Below are positions 47,571 to 59,991 of a DNA stretch of 64,000 nucleotides, piece by piece. Below the pieces are notes generated by a model. That model ran no database searches. It had not been told where the DNA came from and saw nothing but the letters and a program-made list of their open reading frames with translations. The translations under genes and the position numbers were made by a program. Each line of letters begins with the position of its first letter. The first letter of the stretch is position 1. Origin of the DNA: Acidianus brierleyi (lineage in GTDB: Archaea > Thermoproteota > Thermoprotei_A > Sulfolobales > Sulfolobaceae); the NCBI RefSeq assembly GCF_003201835.2, contig NZ_CP029289.2, forward strand, positions 1,364,001 to 1,428,000. The letters run 5' to 3'.

Positions 47571-48460
47571 ATTTTTTTAGATAGCTTTATTCTTTCTTCT
47601 CTTTCTTTCAAGTCATTATCTACGATAACTTTTTCCTTATCATTAGCCGGTATTAGCTTTGGGATATTCCTAGGTTTTCCATTTTCATCTATAGCTACAA
47701 ACGAAAATGTAGTCGATGTTACTAACCTTTTTTCACTTGTAAAATGGTTAATTGCATATACTTTGGCTCCTACGTCAAGAGAGGTATTTCCAGTATATTG
47801 TACTGCACCTTGTATTTCTAAAATGTCACCAATTCTTACTGGAGTTATAAAATCTGCCGATCCGGCACTTGCTGTAAAAGTATTTCCTTTCGAATAAAGC
47901 TTAGCTACTATTGCTAAAGCTTCATCGAGCATTGTATACATTTTCCCTGCATATAATATACCATTGCCAAATCCATGTTCAGGATATATTGTTCTAATAT
48001 AACTTTTTACGAAAGAAGCATATTTTAACGGTTCATCATAATCTACTGATATTCTTTTCTTTCTTTCCATTCTTTTTTCTTTTCTTATATTTGCTTCAGT
48101 ATCTGCTGGAATCTTAATCTCTAGTTTTCTTGGTTTATTATTCTCATCTACTGCAACGTAAGTCATTAATGCAGCAGAGGCTAATTCTTCTTTCTCTCCT
48201 CTTTTTATACAACCTTTAACTTCTATTTCTACAGAACTTTTCCATGAAGCTTTTGGTAAAGCTACTATTCTTAATATATCGCCTAATCTAGCTGGTTTAA
48301 AAAGATATATATAATCTACAGACGCTAACAAGTAATTCCCTTGGCTGATACTTGACATTAGGATTCCAGCACTGTCGATCATCCAGCTCATATATATTCC
48401 GCCATGTAATGTTCCAAAATGATTTGTATGCCATGGAAATACATTATAATACGTTTCCAA
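47549..48460 (-). CDS. Double-hotdog acyl-CoA thioesterase
   Basis: A 303-residue protein of two hotdog domains: residues 1-125 ([22 protein letters not shown], the N/D-H-x-G-x-x-HGG motif) and 150-280 ([27 protein letters not shown]). Each domain ends with [11 protein letters not shown] or [11 protein letters not shown]. It hydrolyses acyl-CoA; the substrate is not predictable. The tail is charged. Confidence 0.88.
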   Translation of the reverse strand: METYYNVFPWHTNHFGTLHGGIYMSWMIDSAGILMSSISQGNYLLASVDYIYLFKPARLGDILRIVALPKASWKSSVEIEVKGCIKRGEKEELASAALMTYVAVDENNKPRKLEIKIPADTEANIRKEKRMERKKRISVDYDEPLKYASFVKSYIRTIYPEHGFGNGILYAGKMYTMLDEALAIVAKLYSKGNTFTASAGSADFITPVRIGDILEIQGAVQYTGNTSLDVGAKVYAINHFTSEKRLVTSTTFSFVAIDENGKPRNIPKLIPANDKEKVIVDNDLKEREERIKLSKKIQEELTC

Positions 48461-48464
48461 TTTT

Positions 48465-48989
48465 TTACCACCTTTTGTCGGTGCCTGCTATTTCTTTTAG
48501 TCTTTCGTCCCCTTTTATACTTTTTATATATGTATAAACACTATTAGGTACTAATTCTTTCCATTCTTCTCCAGTTATGATCATTTTTCTTATTAAAGTC
48601 GAATTATATTTTTCCCTGTTGAATATCGGTGGTTCTTCTACTGCTAGGTTAGCCTCTTTAAATAATCTAATAACTAACGGATTTCTAGCTATAACAAGAT
48701 TAAAAGATGGCACATATGTTTTTACATGATATGCCCATACACTATTCATCAATATATCTGGAATTGGAATCAAAAAATATCTACTAGAATCTATTTCGTA
48801 TTCTTCTAGCGCAGTTTTTATCATTTCGATTCTTTCACCTGCAGTAAAAGGATTTGATAATGTGTGACTCTCTTGAGAACTCCCAATTAGTATTATAATT
48901 TGATCAGCTTTCTCTAGAGACCATTTTATAACACTTAAATGTCCTAAGTGAAATGGCTGAAATCTTCCTGGATAGAGAGCTCTAAGCAA
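48465..48989 (-). CDS. nadM: Nicotinamide-nucleotide adenylyltransferase
   Basis: A 174-residue nucleotidyltransferase: [16 protein letters not shown] with the HxGH signature at residues 17-20, [22 protein letters not shown] and the second motif [10 protein letters not shown] (ISTSxxR-like). It makes NAD from NMN and ATP in archaea. It overlaps the SAM adenosyltransferase gene by 46 bases. Confidence 0.95.
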   Translation of the reverse strand: MLRALYPGRFQPFHLGHLSVIKWSLEKADQIIILIGSSQESHTLSNPFTAGERIEMIKTALEEYEIDSSRYFLIPIPDILMNSVWAYHVKTYVPSFNLVIARNPLVIRLFKEANLAVEEPPIFNREKYNSTLIRKMIITGEEWKELVPNSVYTYIKSIKGDERLKEIAGTDKRW

Positions 48990-49747
48990 ATTTTGTCACC
49001 TATTTTAGCTTTTATTAACTCTGAGGCGTTACCCATATTAATTCCTATTTCAAGAAATCCATACCCGTTCTTATAAGCTAATAATTCGCCTTTTTTACCT
49101 TCACCGAAAGTATTAACGTACCTTATATTAAATTTATTAGAATTAATTAAAACGTACCTTATATTGTTTATTCTCTCTTTAATACTAGTAGCCACGTTTC
49201 CAAAATGATCTATATAAATTACATTTCCACAAATGATGTTATTATTCTTTGTTTGAATAAATTCTAATTTTTCTATTTCATTCATGTTAAGCTTATTTCC
49301 AAAAGTTTCTAAATCTATACCTAATGATAAAAATGCTGCCACAGCTGCAAATATATCTCTCCCATGGAATGTTCTTGATATTTCTCTACTAAGAAATAAT
49401 TTTTCATTTGTTATCTTCACTATATTTAATATTGAATCATCATGTGCAGCAGGAAATAAAACTCCATTATCTGGACCTACAAAATAATAATTCCTAGACT
49501 TTATAATAATTGCTTTTCTTTCTGTACCTACACCAGGATCTATTACTGTGAGAAATATAGTATTTTTTCTAAAATATTTATACGAGGTATAAAGAAGATA
49601 TGCCCCAGAGATTATATTAAAGTTATTAGCATTTGGAGTTATATAAGTTATGGAGGCGTTAGAATTTATTCTTTTTATTACACCTTCCATAACTCCGTTA
49701 TAATTATCAGAAATTCCAAAATCAGTTAGAATTGCTATTTGCGGATT
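48944..49747 (-). CDS. S-adenosyl-L-methionine hydroxide adenosyltransferase (DUF62)
   Basis: About 267 residues from ATG 49747 (an in-frame ATG at 49771 lies inside the CYTH gene). Signature parts: [21 protein letters not shown] with catalytic Asp, [45 protein letters not shown], and [13 protein letters not shown]. The family hydrolyses SAM to adenosine and methionine, balancing SAM pools. It is embedded in a run CYTH-SAM hydrolase-NadM-thioesterase with overlaps. Confidence 0.9.
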   Translation of the reverse strand, partial: NPQIAILTDFGISDNYNGVMEGVIKRINSNASITYITPNANNFNIISGAYLLYTSYKYFRKNTIFLTVIDPGVGTERKAIIIKSRNYYFVGPDNGVLFPAAHDDSILNIVKITNEKLFLSREISRTFHGRDIFAAVAAFLSLGIDLETFGNKLNMNEIEKLEFIQTKNNNIICGNVIYIDHFGNVATSIKERINNIRYVLINSNKFNIRYVNTFGEGKKGELLAYKNGYGFLEIGINMGNASELIKAKIGDKICLELSIQEDFSHFT

Positions 49748-50282
49748 CATTTTTTTCCACCAAGAGTTCAAGGTAGGATTTTCTCTCTACTTCTACATTT
49801 ATATTATATTTTTTTATAAAATCATTTATATATTGTAATAACCTATTTTCATCTGAATTTATTCCTTCTATTTCTATAAAATCACCTAATCCCTCTACTT
49901 TATCTAAACATATGTTAAAGTTATTATCTATAAACGTGTGACGCTCTTTAGATACTGAATATACAGGATAAAAATCTAACTTCTGCAAAATTTTTAACAT
50001 AGCGTTTTCGTCGTTTATTACTACAGTTATCTCTTCTCTGGATTTACTTTTGGACGAAATTTTAGGTCCTTTATATGTAATTTCTGCTGTATCATTTACT
50101 TTTCTTATTCGTAATGCCTCATCAGTTTCCTTAAAATTTCTAAATTTCGAGTTTAAATATATATCAGTCTGCTTTTCTACTCCTACATATTTCATCTGAT
50201 CATTGAGAAGCTTATTTTTAAGTTCTTCTATAGAGATACCTTTAAGTTTTAATTTTACCTCTCTTTCTATTACATCTGGCAT
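49722..50282 (-). CDS. CYTH-domain phosphatase
   Basis: A 186-residue protein with the CYTH tunnel fold: [10 protein letters not shown] (ExExK motif at residues 5-10), [49 protein letters not shown]. Archaeal members hydrolyse triphosphate or pyrophosphate compounds; bacterial relatives include class IV adenylyl cyclases. It is divergent from the RNA methyltransferase with start codons almost touching; the TATA-like GTTTATATAAC (complement near 50300-50310) lies inside the other gene. Confidence 0.88.
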   Translation of the reverse strand: MPDVIEREVKLKLKGISIEELKNKLLNDQMKYVGVEKQTDIYLNSKFRNFKETDEALRIRKVNDTAEITYKGPKISSKSKSREEITVVINDENAMLKILQKLDFYPVYSVSKERHTFIDNNFNICLDKVEGLGDFIEIEGINSDENRLLQYINDFIKKYNINVEVERKSYLELLVEKNESANSNSN

Positions 50283-50283
50283 A

Positions 50284-51291
50284 ATGAGTACTATTGATAG
50301 TTATATAAACGAGTATAAAGAATTATTTAAGTACTCTCCAACATTAAGAGCTAAAGAACTTTCAATTAAGTATGGATTTCTTGATTATATGGTAGAAAGA
50401 TATCTTGACATTTTTAAAGAGAAAACTGAAGATTTTCTAGAGTCTTGTAGTTATCCATTAATAAAAAGTATACGATGCAATACTTTAAAAATAGAATGTA
50501 ATGAACTAATAAGAAGACTGGACGAAAAGGGTTTTATCTTAGATAGAGTAAACTGGATTAATTATGGTTTTATTGTCAGAGAAAGGCCTAAAAAACCGTC
50601 ATTAGGCTCAACTTTAGAATATATGGAAGGATATTATTATATTCAAAGTTTATCTTCCATGGTTCCAGCAGAGGTTTTACATCCTAGTAAGGACGACATT
50701 GTACTAGATATGGCTGCTGCTCCGGGTAGTAAAACAACTCAAATGGCACAATTAATGAACAATGAGGGTCTAATAATAGCAGTAGAGAAATTCAGATCTA
50801 GAATCAAATCATTAATGTCTAACATAAATAGACTTGGAGTTAGTAATACGATAATAGTAAATATGGACGCAAGAGATTTAATATATCATAATATAAATTT
50901 TTCAAAAATATTGTTAGATGCTCCATGTTCTGGAGAAGGTTTAATTCCCGAAGATCCTCAAAGAAGAACTCGAACAAAACCTGAAGATCTTTATAAACTT
51001 AGTTTAGTTCAATTACAATTATTATATACTGCATTTATGCTATTACAGGATAATGGAGATCTTGTATATTCTACGTGTAGTATAGCCCCAGAAGAAAATG
51101 AGTTCATCATAAATTATGCAGTAGAAGAGCTGGGAATGAAAACAGTAAAAATAGATAAAATACCTGGAGATGAAGGAATAACAGAGTTTAACGGAATAAA
51201 ATTTTCTAACGATGTTAAAAACTGTATTAGATTATATCCGCATAAGCATAAAACAGAGGGATTTTTCATTTGTCATCTAAAAAAGAAATAA
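50284..51291 (+). CDS. RNA m5C methyltransferase of the NOP2/Sun (NSUN) family
   Basis: A 335-residue protein from ATG 50284; the frame is open 81 bases further upstream but that part is antisense to the CYTH start. Motifs: [17 protein letters not shown] (SAM binding), [17 protein letters not shown] (motif IV cysteine) and [16 protein letters not shown] (motif VI catalytic cysteine). It methylates cytosine-5 in rRNA or tRNA. It overlaps the next gene, which supplies a PUA-like domain, by 22 bases. Confidence 0.94.
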   Translation: MSTIDSYINEYKELFKYSPTLRAKELSIKYGFLDYMVERYLDIFKEKTEDFLESCSYPLIKSIRCNTLKIECNELIRRLDEKGFILDRVNWINYGFIVRERPKKPSLGSTLEYMEGYYYIQSLSSMVPAEVLHPSKDDIVLDMAAAPGSKTTQMAQLMNNEGLIIAVEKFRSRIKSLMSNINRLGVSNTIIVNMDARDLIYHNINFSKILLDAPCSGEGLIPEDPQRRTRTKPEDLYKLSLVQLQLLYTAFMLLQDNGDLVYSTCSIAPEENEFIINYAVEELGMKTVKIDKIPGDEGITEFNGIKFSNDVKNCIRLYPHKHKTEGFFICHLKKK

Positions 51292-51779
51292 AGTTTAAAA
51301 TTATTGATTATAGGGAATTATATGAATATATTTCTTTATTATCTAAAGATTACAACTGTTTGTTTGATATAGACTTTTTTAAGAGATATAATATCATTAA
51401 GTCATATAATGCTAATTTTAGTCAAATTTTTCTTATTAGTAGTAAAAAAATACCGAATATAGTATTAGATGAACTAAATATATATTCACCTGGAATTTCA
51501 ATTTTAAAAATATCAAATAAAGTTATATTACCACAATTACCTCTAGGAAATTTAATGGTAAAATATTGTAAAAATAAGTTATCTTTACCAGAACCAATAT
51601 TAATGAAAATATTATATGGAAAAGATGTAGAAGTTAGAGAGAAATATAGGTTTAAATATGCATTATTAATATCGAAATATAATGAGTTCTTGGGTTTTAT
51701 AAAAATAAAACAGCATAGAAATGGTAGCAAGATAATACCAGAAAAAGATATAGGATGGTATTTAAGGGAGAGTGGATAA
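51270..51779 (+). CDS. PUA-like partner of the RNA m5C methyltransferase
   Basis: A 169-residue protein that starts at TTG 51270 within the methyltransferase gene. It resembles the C-terminal PUA-like module found fused to some NSUN/RsmF proteins, with [56 protein letters not shown] and a terminal [10 protein letters not shown]. It probably binds RNA and acts with the methyltransferase. The call is by context and pattern. Confidence 0.72.
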   Translation: MSSKKEIKFKIIDYRELYEYISLLSKDYNCLFDIDFFKRYNIIKSYNANFSQIFLISSKKIPNIVLDELNIYSPGISILKISNKVILPQLPLGNLMVKYCKNKLSLPEPILMKILYGKDVEVREKYRFKYALLISKYNEFLGFIKIKQHRNGSKIIPEKDIGWYLRESG

Positions 51780-51827
51780 ATATAAATTAGCTAAATCATA
51801 TCTTATTGTTTTAGTAGGTGAAGTAAA

Positions 51828-52802
51828 TTGGCAGATCAAATAGAAGAAAAGAAGAAGACGAAAGGTATTAGTGATTTATCTGGAGTAGGTCAAGCAATAT
51901 TGAATAAGTTGAATGATTCGGGTTACTCTTCACTTGAATCTATTGCAGTTGCGTCGCCTCAAGATCTTAGCACTGCAGCCGGTATACCTTTAACTACTGC
52001 GCAGAGACTAATAAGAGAAGCTCGTGAAGCATTAGATATTAGATTTAAAACCGCATTAGAAGTTAAGAAAGAAAGAGCTAACGTTAGAAAAATAACTACA
52101 AGTAGTCAAGCATTAGACGGATTATTGGGCGGGGGAATAGAAACTAGAACAATGACAGAATTTTTCGGAGAATTTGGATCTGGAAAAACTCAAATATGTC
52201 ATCAAGTATCTGTAAATGTTCAATTACCTCCAGAAAAAGGAGGTCTTTCAGGAAAGGCAGTTTACATAGATACAGAGGGTACGTTTAGATGGGAAAGAAT
52301 CGAAGCCATGGCTAAAGCACAAGGTATAGATCCAGATTCTGCAATGTCTAATATTTATTATATGAGGGCCATAAATACTGATCATCAAATTGCAATAGGA
52401 GATGATTTACAAGAGCTTATAAATAAAGATCCGGCGATAAAAGTTGTTATAGTTGATTCAGTTACATCGCATTTCAGAGCAGAATATGTTGGAAGAGAAA
52501 ATTTAGCAGTAAGACAACAGAAATTAAATAAACATTTACACCAGCTAGTTAGATTGGCAGAAGTGTATGAACTAGCTGTAATAGTAACAAATCAAGTTAT
52601 GTCGAGGCCAGATATGTTCTACGGAGATCCTACAGTTGCCGTAGGTGGCCATACATTATATCATACACCAGGTATAAGGGTTCAAGTAAAGAAAAGCAGA
52701 GGAAATAGAAGAATAGCTAGAATGGTTGACGCGCCTCATTTACCTGAAGGAGAAGTAGTATTTGCAATTACTGAGGAAGGAATAAGAGATGCTGAAGACT
52801 AA
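51828..52802 (+). CDS. radA: DNA repair and recombination protein RadA
   Basis: A 324-residue archaeal Rad51/RecA homologue. N-terminal helix-hairpin-helix ([31 protein letters not shown]), polymerisation motif near [10 protein letters not shown], Walker [17 protein letters not shown], Walker [15 protein letters not shown], and the L2 region [13 protein letters not shown]. It catalyses strand exchange. The start is TTG at 51828, preceded by AGGTGA 9 bases upstream. Confidence 0.97.
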   Translation: MADQIEEKKKTKGISDLSGVGQAILNKLNDSGYSSLESIAVASPQDLSTAAGIPLTTAQRLIREAREALDIRFKTALEVKKERANVRKITTSSQALDGLLGGGIETRTMTEFFGEFGSGKTQICHQVSVNVQLPPEKGGLSGKAVYIDTEGTFRWERIEAMAKAQGIDPDSAMSNIYYMRAINTDHQIAIGDDLQELINKDPAIKVVIVDSVTSHFRAEYVGRENLAVRQQKLNKHLHQLVRLAEVYELAVIVTNQVMSRPDMFYGDPTVAVGGHTLYHTPGIRVQVKKSRGNRRIARMVDAPHLPEGEVVFAITEEGIRDAED

Positions 52803-52836
52803 AAAACTATTAATTTCTTAAGTAATTAGTCCTTAT

Positions 52837-53349
52837 ATGAAAATTCTTTGGGCTCCTTGGAGATCTACATATGTATCTAACTCATCTAAAAATAAATTAT
52901 CTGAATGTGTATTTTGCGATGTAATAAAGAAATCTGATGATAGGGAAAATCTTATAGTCTATAGAGGATCAAAATCTTATATAATACTTAATAAATTTCC
53001 TTATAATCCAGGCCATTTAATGGTGGTTCCATATAGGCATCTTTCTTCAATAGAACTATTAGATGACGAAGAGTATAAGGAGATTTTCTATCTTGTTAAA
53101 AAATCTTTATCAGCTTTACGAAAGCTATACTCGCCAGATGGGTTTAATGTTGGAATAAATATAGGTAGAAGCGCAGGTGCAGGTATAGAATCACATGTAC
53201 ATGTCCATATAGTACCTCGATGGAATGGCGATGCTAATTTTATGCCTATAATTTCTAACACAAAAGTTATTTCTGATACATTGGATAATACATATATAAA
53301 ACTAAGTAAAATGTTAAGTGAACATAATGAAGAAGCTCTCGATCACTGA
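52837..53349 (+). CDS. HIT-family hydrolase
   Basis: A 170-residue histidine-triad protein: start [23 protein letters not shown] zinc-like pair, [21 protein letters not shown] and the triad [10 protein letters not shown] near residue 120. Members split nucleoside phosphoramidates or diadenosine polyphosphates; substrate unknown. It is 26 bases upstream of the threonine dehydratase gene. Confidence 0.93.
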   Translation: MKILWAPWRSTYVSNSSKNKLSECVFCDVIKKSDDRENLIVYRGSKSYIILNKFPYNPGHLMVVPYRHLSSIELLDDEEYKEIFYLVKKSLSALRKLYSPDGFNVGINIGRSAGAGIESHVHVHIVPRWNGDANFMPIISNTKVISDTLDNTYIKLSKMLSEHNEEALDH

Positions 53350-53375
53350 ATAGTGATGTAGGCAGGGTTTTCCTG

Positions 53376-54590
53376 ATGGATTATAATATTCTTCAACAAA
53401 AAATAGTAAAAATAAAGGAGTCTATATCTCCGTTTATTCATGAGACTCCGTTAGATTATTCATATACCTTTTCACAAATGATAGGATCTAACATATATTT
53501 GAAAATGGAAAACTTGCAAAAAACTGGATCTTTTAAGGTGAGAGGAGCATTTAGTAAGTTAATGAGTCTTTCTTCTTCAGAAAAAGAAAAAGGCGTTATC
53601 GCAGTTTCTGCCGGAAATCATGCTCAAGGAGTAGCATATGCATCAAGTGTATTAGGAATAAAATCTATAGTTGTGATGCCAGAAACTGCACCTATTTCTA
53701 AGTACTTAGCTACGAAAGGCTATGGAGCTAACGTAATCCTCTACGGTAAGTATTTACATGAAAGCATGCAGAAAGCTCAGGAGATTATTAGAGACACTGG
53801 TTCAATACTTATTCATCCATATGACGATATTAATGTGATTTTGGGCCAAGGAACTCTTGGCGTAGAACTTTATAATCAATCCCCAGACTATGTTGTAGTT
53901 CCTATAGGTGGAGGAGGTTTAATATCTGGAATAAGTATAGCTCTAAAAACTAAGTATAAAAATACTAAAATTATAGGTGTACAGTCTTATGCTTCTTCTT
54001 CATTGAAGATATCTAAAGACTTAGGAAGATTAACAGAAGTAGAACCTTCATTTTCAATTGCTGATGGAATACTAGTAAAATCTCCATCAAAAACAACTTT
54101 TGAAATTATAAATGATCTTGTAGATGATATCGTATTAGTTGATGATGATGAAATATCTAATGCTATAGTATTATTACTAGAAAGAAATAAAACATTAGTA
54201 GAAGGTGCTGGAGCAGCAAGTTTAGCTGCTTTGATATCAGGAAAAATAAAAATACCTTATGGAAAAAAAGTAATTCCTATATTAAGTGGTGGAAATATTG
54301 ACTTGTCGTTAATGACACAAATAGTAGATAAAATGCTCTACAAAACTAAAAGAATAGTTAAAATAAGAGTGATAGTTCCAGATAAACCAGGGTATTTGAA
54401 TAAAGTACTTACATATATTACGCAAATAAGAGGTAATATAATAGACGTCATTCATGATAGAATAAGTAGCGATGTACCTCCTGGTTACACTAAGATTTAT
54501 GTAATGTTCGAAATTTCCAATATAGAGATGCTAAGTAGCTTTTTGTATGGACTATCCAAAGAAGGGATAGAAGCTAAGATAATAGATTAA
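53376..54590 (+). CDS. ilvA: Threonine dehydratase with C-terminal ACT domain
   Basis: A 404-residue PLP enzyme: lysine motif [17 protein letters not shown] (residues 48-64), [15 protein letters not shown], phosphate loop [13 protein letters not shown], and [13 protein letters not shown]. Residues 325-404 form an ACT domain ([36 protein letters not shown]), so feedback by isoleucine or valine is possible. It produces 2-oxobutanoate for isoleucine synthesis or breaks down threonine. Confidence 0.94.
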   Translation: MDYNILQQKIVKIKESISPFIHETPLDYSYTFSQMIGSNIYLKMENLQKTGSFKVRGAFSKLMSLSSSEKEKGVIAVSAGNHAQGVAYASSVLGIKSIVVMPETAPISKYLATKGYGANVILYGKYLHESMQKAQEIIRDTGSILIHPYDDINVILGQGTLGVELYNQSPDYVVVPIGGGGLISGISIALKTKYKNTKIIGVQSYASSSLKISKDLGRLTEVEPSFSIADGILVKSPSKTTFEIINDLVDDIVLVDDDEISNAIVLLLERNKTLVEGAGAASLAALISGKIKIPYGKKVIPILSGGNIDLSLMTQIVDKMLYKTKRIVKIRVIVPDKPGYLNKVLTYITQIRGNIIDVIHDRISSDVPPGYTKIYVMFEISNIEMLSSFLYGLSKEGIEAKIID

Positions 54591-54643
54591 GACAATAATA
54601 TTTAAATATAGAAACTTATAATTTTTTATGTGACCCAAATGGA

Positions 54644-55417
54644 ATTTATTATTTAGGCCCAGAAGGTAGTTTTTCACATCAAGCGTCTACGTTGCTAAGT
54701 GGAAAGCTGATTCCAAAGCCTACTATAAAAGATATATTCGTTGCAGTGAATAATAGTTTAGACGCATTGGGCGTAGTCCCAGTAGAGAATAGTATAGAAG
54801 GGCCAGTTAATGAGACATTAGATAACCTATTTGCTTTCGACGGAATATATTCCGTATATTCTATAGAAATTCAAATAGATCTTGTATTAGCGTCTAAGAG
54901 TGATTTAAGTAAAGTAAAGAAAATATATTCGCATAATCATGCTATAAGGGAGGCGCAAAATAATTTAGAAAAGCTCGGAGTAACTAATTTTGTTCCAGTA
55001 GAAAGCACATCTAAGGCAGCATTAATGGCTAATAATGATAGAGAATCAGCCGCAATATGCTCTAGTTTTGCAGCTAAATTGTATAATCTAGAGATCTTAT
55101 ATGATAAAATTCAGGATGGAGTAAATATTACAAAATTTTTAGTAATTTCTAAAAAAATGAGAACAGATGGTAATAAGGCCATATTCCTATTTACCGTACC
55201 TCATAAACCAGGAGGTTTGTATAGAGTTATAGAAAAGTTTTATTTAAAAAATATAAACCTTACGATGATATATTCTAGGCCTCTGCGTAATACACCTTGG
55301 AATTATTATTTCTATCTAGAATTCGAAAATTTCGATAATCTATCAACATTGGAAAAAGATGTAAGAGAAGTAGTAATAGAACTTAAAAATAAAGGCAGTT
55401 ATACTAAACTTACATGA
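54644..55417 (+). CDS. pheA: Prephenate dehydratase; start codon ATT or 5' frameshift
   Basis: Periplasmic-binding-like catalytic domain: [45 protein letters not shown] helix and the Thr motif [12 protein letters not shown]; a C-terminal ACT domain begins [21 protein letters not shown] for phenylalanine feedback. The conserved N-terminus is encoded from 54644, yet no ATG/GTG/TTG is in frame there; the first is TTG 54692, too far inside. ATT 54644 gives IYYLGPEG. A nearby ATG (54639) is out of frame. TATA-like TTTAAATA at 54601-54608 puts transcription start near 54630. Length 257 residues with ATT. Confidence 0.85.
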   Translation: MYYLGPEGSFSHQASTLLSGKLIPKPTIKDIFVAVNNSLDALGVVPVENSIEGPVNETLDNLFAFDGIYSVYSIEIQIDLVLASKSDLSKVKKIYSHNHAIREAQNNLEKLGVTNFVPVESTSKAALMANNDRESAAICSSFAAKLYNLEILYDKIQDGVNITKFLVISKKMRTDGNKAIFLFTVPHKPGGLYRVIEKFYLKNINLTMIYSRPLRNTPWNYYFYLEFENFDNLSTLEKDVREVVIELKNKGSYTKLT

Positions 55418-56375
55418 CTATTCCTGGCTTTAAATTATCTAAACTATATAGCAACATATAGCTTTTTGCGCCTGTTATATTTATTGCATGTCTAGCCGCT
55501 TCATTAATCACCTTTTTATCTTTTCCATGTAGCATACAGTAGCATAAATAATCCCAAGGTTTATTGCTTTCACGCAATACAACATGTGTAGCTTCGTATA
55601 ACTCTTCAGCTATTTTAATGCAAGAATATTCTTCATTCTCAGTATTAATAAGTAACATGGCATTGTCTTTTATTCCTACTTTCTCACCGTTTAATGTAGC
55701 TCCATAATCTTTTATTACATGAATCTTTTTTAAATCATTAATTAGTTCTATAAGGTCTTCTTCACTATATCCAAATTTTTTTGCTATTTCCATAAAAGGC
55801 CTTTCGTTTATAGGTAACGGCATAGATAGATACTTTAATAATTCTTTACTTATACCTATTTCATCAGCTGTAGGTATTTTATCTGGTATTCCTTCTGATT
55901 TGCTCCAGGATATTCCTTTAATTATATCATATTTTACACTTAATTTTAGATTTTTCTTAGAATAAAGTATTACATAATCTCTGGCTCCAGCTTCTTCCAT
56001 TAGACGTTCTATGTTTCCATTTAATTTCTCCCTAGATTCTGCTTTTATGACGAGCCATACATTATATTTTGGATGATTCCTGATAAAATTATGAGTTAAT
56101 TCCCTTATTCCAAGAGACATTTTCCTATATTTTTCAAGACCATCTAATGGTATATCTGCTGCTACTAGTGCTCCTTCCATGCCTTTGGCTCTAAAATTAA
56201 CATACATTCCTACTCTCTTTACTATCTCATTATCTATAAGATCTTTAACTCTATTAATAACATAATTTTCAGATAAATTAAGCTTATCAGCTATTTTTTC
56301 GTATGGTCTAGCATCTATCGGAAAATTATATTCTAGTTCCATTAATAACCTTTTATCGATATCAGATATTTCCAT
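55410..56375 (-). CDS. ahbAB: Siroheme decarboxylase, fused AhbA-AhbB
   Basis: A 321-residue protein with two copies of the Lrp-like Ahb unit. Each has an HTH ([35 protein letters not shown], and [35 protein letters not shown]) and an effector-type sandwich (residues 65-145 and 235-318). A/B-type subunits are usually separate genes; here they are one chain. The enzyme removes two carboxylates from siroheme in the alternative heme pathway. It converges on pheA with 8 bases overlap. Confidence 0.85.
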   Translation of the reverse strand: MEISDIDKRLLMELEYNFPIDARPYEKIADKLNLSENYVINRVKDLIDNEIVKRVGMYVNFRAKGMEGALVAADIPLDGLEKYRKMSLGIRELTHNFIRNHPKYNVWLVIKAESREKLNGNIERLMEEAGARDYVILYSKKNLKLSVKYDIIKGISWSKSEGIPDKIPTADEIGISKELLKYLSMPLPINERPFMEIAKKFGYSEEDLIELINDLKKIHVIKDYGATLNGEKVGIKDNAMLLINTENEEYSCIKIAEELYEATHVVLRESNKPWDYLCYCMLHGKDKKVINEAARHAINITGAKSYMLLYSLDNLKPGIVM

Positions 56376-56405
56376 AAGATGATATTCGTAATTAAAAATA
56401 AAAAC

Positions 56406-57806
56406 TTAGCCTAGACCGAGTTTAATAAGAATACCTCTGGCTGCTAGAACTCCAGTAGCTGCTGCTACGTTAATGCCTCTAGATAATCCAACACCGTCTC
56501 CTGCCACGTATAGATTATCTACCACAGTCTCCATATTTCTGTCTACCACAGCTTTCATACTATAGTATTTTATCTCTGGAGCATAGAGTAAAGTGTTAGA
56601 AGAATATATGCCTGACGCTATATTATCTAATCTTTCTAAACCTTCTATTAGATCTGAGACGACTCTATAAGGTAATCCCATACTTATATCTCCAGGTGTA
56701 ACGTCTTTAAGTGTTGGTTTAACAGTAGATCTACCTATTCTTTCCCATGTACTTCTTCTGCCCTTTTCAAAATCTATTAATCTTTGTAGTATAGGTTTTT
56801 CTCCTCCTAGTCTTGTCATTAATCTAGCAATGCTTTTGCCATATTCTATTGTATCTTCTAACGGGTCTGATAGTTTTATAGTAGTTAGAAATGCAAAATT
56901 TGTATTATTACTTTTTTTATCTACGTAAGTTTCTCCATTAACTCCTATGGTTCCATCATCATATACTTCCTTCATTATAAAACCTCTAGGATTTACGCAA
57001 AACGTCCTTACTTTATCATCATATTTCCTTGTGTACATTACTATCTTCGGATCCCATACAGCTGATGTAAGTTCTTCTGTAATGAATGACTCTACTTCTA
57101 CTCTAACGCCTATATCTAAAGGACCTGGCATCATATCAATTCCTAGTTTTTTACTTTGGTCATAAAACCATTTAGCACCAGATCTGCCAGGAGCTACAAG
57201 TAATAATTTTGTTTCTATTTCGCCCTTATTAGTTTTTAAATTGAAAGAGTCTCCTCTTTTTTCTATACTAAAAACATCTGTAAGCTCAGATATACCTATA
57301 CCTAGTTTTTCTATATAGTTTGTTATATTCTCTATAACTTCTGGACTCTTATCTGTACCTATATGCCTTTGTAAAATAGGTATAAATTCTGCGCCAGCTT
57401 TAGCAGATCTTTTTTGTATTTCTTTAACTTTTTCCATGTTTGGTTTAAATAATCTGTCTTTAGGAGCACCAAATTTTACTAATATATCATCAACGTAATT
57501 TATCAGCTCTTGCGCATTATCCCAACTTCTTAATAATTCTTGTAATTCTCCACCTATATCTGGACGTAAATTTATTATACCGCTGCTAAAAGTTCCAGCT
57601 CCCCCTATTCCATAGTTTATATGGCAAGGTGTACAGAAAGTACATTTTTCCTTAGGTGATAATAAAGGGCAGTTTCTTTTAGAAGCTCTAACTCCCTTAT
57701 CTACTAATAATATTTTATAATTATGACCTTCACTAATGGATTTGGCAAGTTCATATGCTGCAAATAAACCCGCAGGTCCTCCTCCAATTATGACAACGTC
57801 GTACAT
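56406..57806 (-). CDS. FAD-dependent dehydrogenase of unknown substrate (COG2509 type)
   Basis: A 466-residue flavoprotein: N-terminal Rossmann loop [20 protein letters not shown], the cysteine-rich [32 protein letters not shown] (four cysteines near residues 45-61, possibly a metal or cluster site), and the C-terminal FAD motif [22 protein letters not shown]. The substrate is unknown for the family. It overlaps purA by one base (TAATG), but functional linkage to purine synthesis is not obvious. Confidence 0.85.
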   Translation of the reverse strand: MYDVVIIGGGPAGLFAAYELAKSISEGHNYKILLVDKGVRASKRNCPLLSPKEKCTFCTPCHINYGIGGAGTFSSGIINLRPDIGGELQELLRSWDNAQELINYVDDILVKFGAPKDRLFKPNMEKVKEIQKRSAKAGAEFIPILQRHIGTDKSPEVIENITNYIEKLGIGISELTDVFSIEKRGDSFNLKTNKGEIETKLLLVAPGRSGAKWFYDQSKKLGIDMMPGPLDIGVRVEVESFITEELTSAVWDPKIVMYTRKYDDKVRTFCVNPRGFIMKEVYDDGTIGVNGETYVDKKSNNTNFAFLTTIKLSDPLEDTIEYGKSIARLMTRLGGEKPILQRLIDFEKGRRSTWERIGRSTVKPTLKDVTPGDISMGLPYRVVSDLIEGLERLDNIASGIYSSNTLLYAPEIKYYSMKAVVDRNMETVVDNLYVAGDGVGLSRGINVAAATGVLAARGILIKLGLG

Positions 57807-58822
57807 TACTCTTCGCCTATTTTTTCTTTTCTTAGATCTATAGTATCCATGCTATCTTCTCCAGTACCGATAATAGTTATGGGAACTTTTAGCTCTTCTT
57901 CTAAATCTTCAATCCATTTCTTTGCTTCTAGTGGCAAATTGCTATAGTTTCTTACTTTATACGAATCTTTAAACAATGTGTCTAGCTTAGTTATTGCGAT
58001 TTGTGTAGCAGAATTTAATCTTATTGATTCTTTGGCTAATTTAACATTAAATGGAGCAACCCTTCTTTTTCTTCCTGTAACCGTGGCTATTTCTGTGAGA
58101 CCCAGTTTCTTTGCATCTTCTTCATTTAATTCATTTTCTAAATATCCGTTACCAACTCTAGTTACAAATGATTTAAAAACAACTATAATGTTATTTACAT
58201 ATTTAGGTCCTATTCCTATTTCGCTTAAAACTCCAGACGCCGTAGAGTTTCTACTAGTTACATAAGGATACTCTCCATGATATAAGCTTAGAAATGTTCC
58301 TTGTGTACCTTCTATAAGGATTCTGCTATCTTTTTGTAATTCGTCTATAAGCATGTCTGGTACATTCGCAATATAATTTTCCAGCTCTTTATAATCTTTA
58401 GCTAGTTTTAAAATTCTTAATATTCGTCTAGCCTCAGCGTATCCTACTCCTTGTCCAGTACTTCCCACCATTTTCATAAGATTTTCATCGTTTCTTTCAT
58501 CTTTTATTTCTTTGTCTGTTATTATTCCAACATGAGAATCTATTATTACTCTATTATCCGAATCAGTTGATTTTATTTCATTAAATAATTGTTCTAGACT
58601 TGTTAGAGCTCCTGGAGCAAGAACTAGCTTAGTAGATTTATTCACGAAAGCAGAAGGTAATATTCTAATTTTCCATGTTTTATTATTAAAAACTACAGTG
58701 TGCCCTGCATTAATGGACCCAGTTCTAACAGCATAATTAGGGGAATCATTTATACCTAAATATGATGCTATCTTGCCTTTTCCTTCATCTCCATAAAATC
58801 CCCCTACAAGTATATCTAACAT
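57806..58822 (-). CDS. purA: Adenylosuccinate synthetase
   Basis: A 338-residue GTP-dependent ligase: P-loop-like [17 protein letters not shown] at the start, [23 protein letters not shown], the [24 protein letters not shown] segment and the C-terminal [21 protein letters not shown]. It is the short archaeal form, about 90 residues less than bacterial PurA. It converts IMP to adenylosuccinate. purB, the next step, and two purP genes lie close by. Confidence 0.95.
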   Translation of the reverse strand: MLDILVGGFYGDEGKGKIASYLGINDSPNYAVRTGSINAGHTVVFNNKTWKIRILPSAFVNKSTKLVLAPGALTSLEQLFNEIKSTDSDNRVIIDSHVGIITDKEIKDERNDENLMKMVGSTGQGVGYAEARRILRILKLAKDYKELENYIANVPDMLIDELQKDSRILIEGTQGTFLSLYHGEYPYVTSRNSTASGVLSEIGIGPKYVNNIIVVFKSFVTRVGNGYLENELNEEDAKKLGLTEIATVTGRKRRVAPFNVKLAKESIRLNSATQIAITKLDTLFKDSYKVRNYSNLPLEAKKWIEDLEEELKVPITIIGTGEDSMDTIDLRKEKIGEE

Positions 58823-58947
58823 AAAACACCGTTTTGATTACTCTTACTCCATACTATAAAAACATACCTTACGAAATTTTGTAATTATAAAATCTAGAAA
58901 TAAGTCTTCATATTTAATCATCATTTCCGTTAATTAATCATTATGAT

Positions 58948-59991
58948 TTATGTAGTAATTTCATTTAGTCTGTTGTTATTTATTGCTTCTTTAATTTCTA
59001 TTGCAATTCTTCTACCTAAACTAATAGGTTTTCCAAAATATAGCTTTGAGTATTGACTTCCTATACCCATATATGCGTTTGTGCCTCCTCCAATTCTAGG
59101 AGCTACGTCATATACTACCAGATCTAACTCTGGTGTTACGATAAGTTGTAGTGTAAATGGACCTATTATTCCGGGATATTGTAACTTCTTTGTAGCATTT
59201 ACAAATGAATATCCTATCTCAAAAACTTTTTCTAGAAGACTTTCTCGAATAGTAGCAGGTTCATGTCCAACCTCTATTAATCTAGGAGTTTTATTAAGTT
59301 CTAACTGAATATCTGCAGGTAGTTTATAAAATGAATCCCAATCGCTTTGAATTCTTCTATCTATACTTATTATTTCAGTTCTATCAAATAACATACTATT
59401 AAAATAATTTATATTAAAATATGCTCCTAATATAAATTCTTCAATTACCATATCTTTTAAGCTTTCTTCATTTATTATATTTTCTTTCAATAATTTATTT
59501 AACTTGGTATCAAAATCGTCCTTATTTTTTGCGAAAAAGAATCCTCTTTCTACACGCCTTTTTGCTTCTGGTAATTTAACTATAACTGGCCCGTCAATAT
59601 TTTCGATTTTATATATTTTGGGCCTCTTTATATTGGCTTCATCAAGAATTTTATAATAATTTTTGTCTCCTAATCTTTCTTCCCACCTTAACATATATTT
59701 ATTTCCAAAAAATTTCGTTCTCATATTTTCTAAGTTATCATATCCTAGATAGACTGCCATACTTCTATTAGGGACCACTATGGCCTCATTGTAGATTAAT
59801 TTCTGTTGAATTGAATCAGAATATATTTCTTTAAAATCATTTAATAATATACATTCGTCAACTATATTTTTAAATTCTAAATATGGTCTTTCTCTACCTT
59901 TTTTGCATAATGCTATTGTATCAAATCCTTCATCCTTTGCTCCATCAAAAATATCTAAGGCAGAATGGCTAGCCAATGCGGCTATTTTCAT
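58948..59991 (-). CDS. purP: FAICAR synthetase PurP, copy 2
   Basis: A 347-residue ATP-grasp enzyme: [67 protein letters not shown], and [34 protein letters not shown]. PurP forms FAICAR from AICAR and formate without folate. Its ATG overlaps the stop of the paralogue at 59988-60986 by 4 bases. Compared with copy 1, the ATP-loop region GAKGGKGYF is changed to [11 protein letters not shown], so this copy may differ in activity. Confidence 0.9.
   Translation of the reverse strand: MKIAALASHSALDIFDGAKDEGFDTIALCKKGRERPYLEFKNIVDECILLNDFKEIYSDSIQQKLIYNEAIVVPNRSMAVYLGYDNLENMRTKFFGNKYMLRWEERLGDKNYYKILDEANIKRPKIYKIENIDGPVIVKLPEAKRRVERGFFFAKNKDDFDTKLNKLLKENIINEESLKDMVIEEFILGAYFNINYFNSMLFDRTEIISIDRRIQSDWDSFYKLPADIQLELNKTPRLIEVGHEPATIRESLLEKVFEIGYSFVNATKKLQYPGIIGPFTLQLIVTPELDLVVYDVAPRIGGGTNAYMGIGSQYSKLYFGKPISLGRRIAIEIKEAINNNRLNEITT

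Noticed and set aside
50203..50283. N-terminal extension of the RNA m5C methyltransferase
   Set aside because: These 27 codons are antisense to the CYTH N-terminus with its ExExK motif; ATG 50284 is the natural family start.
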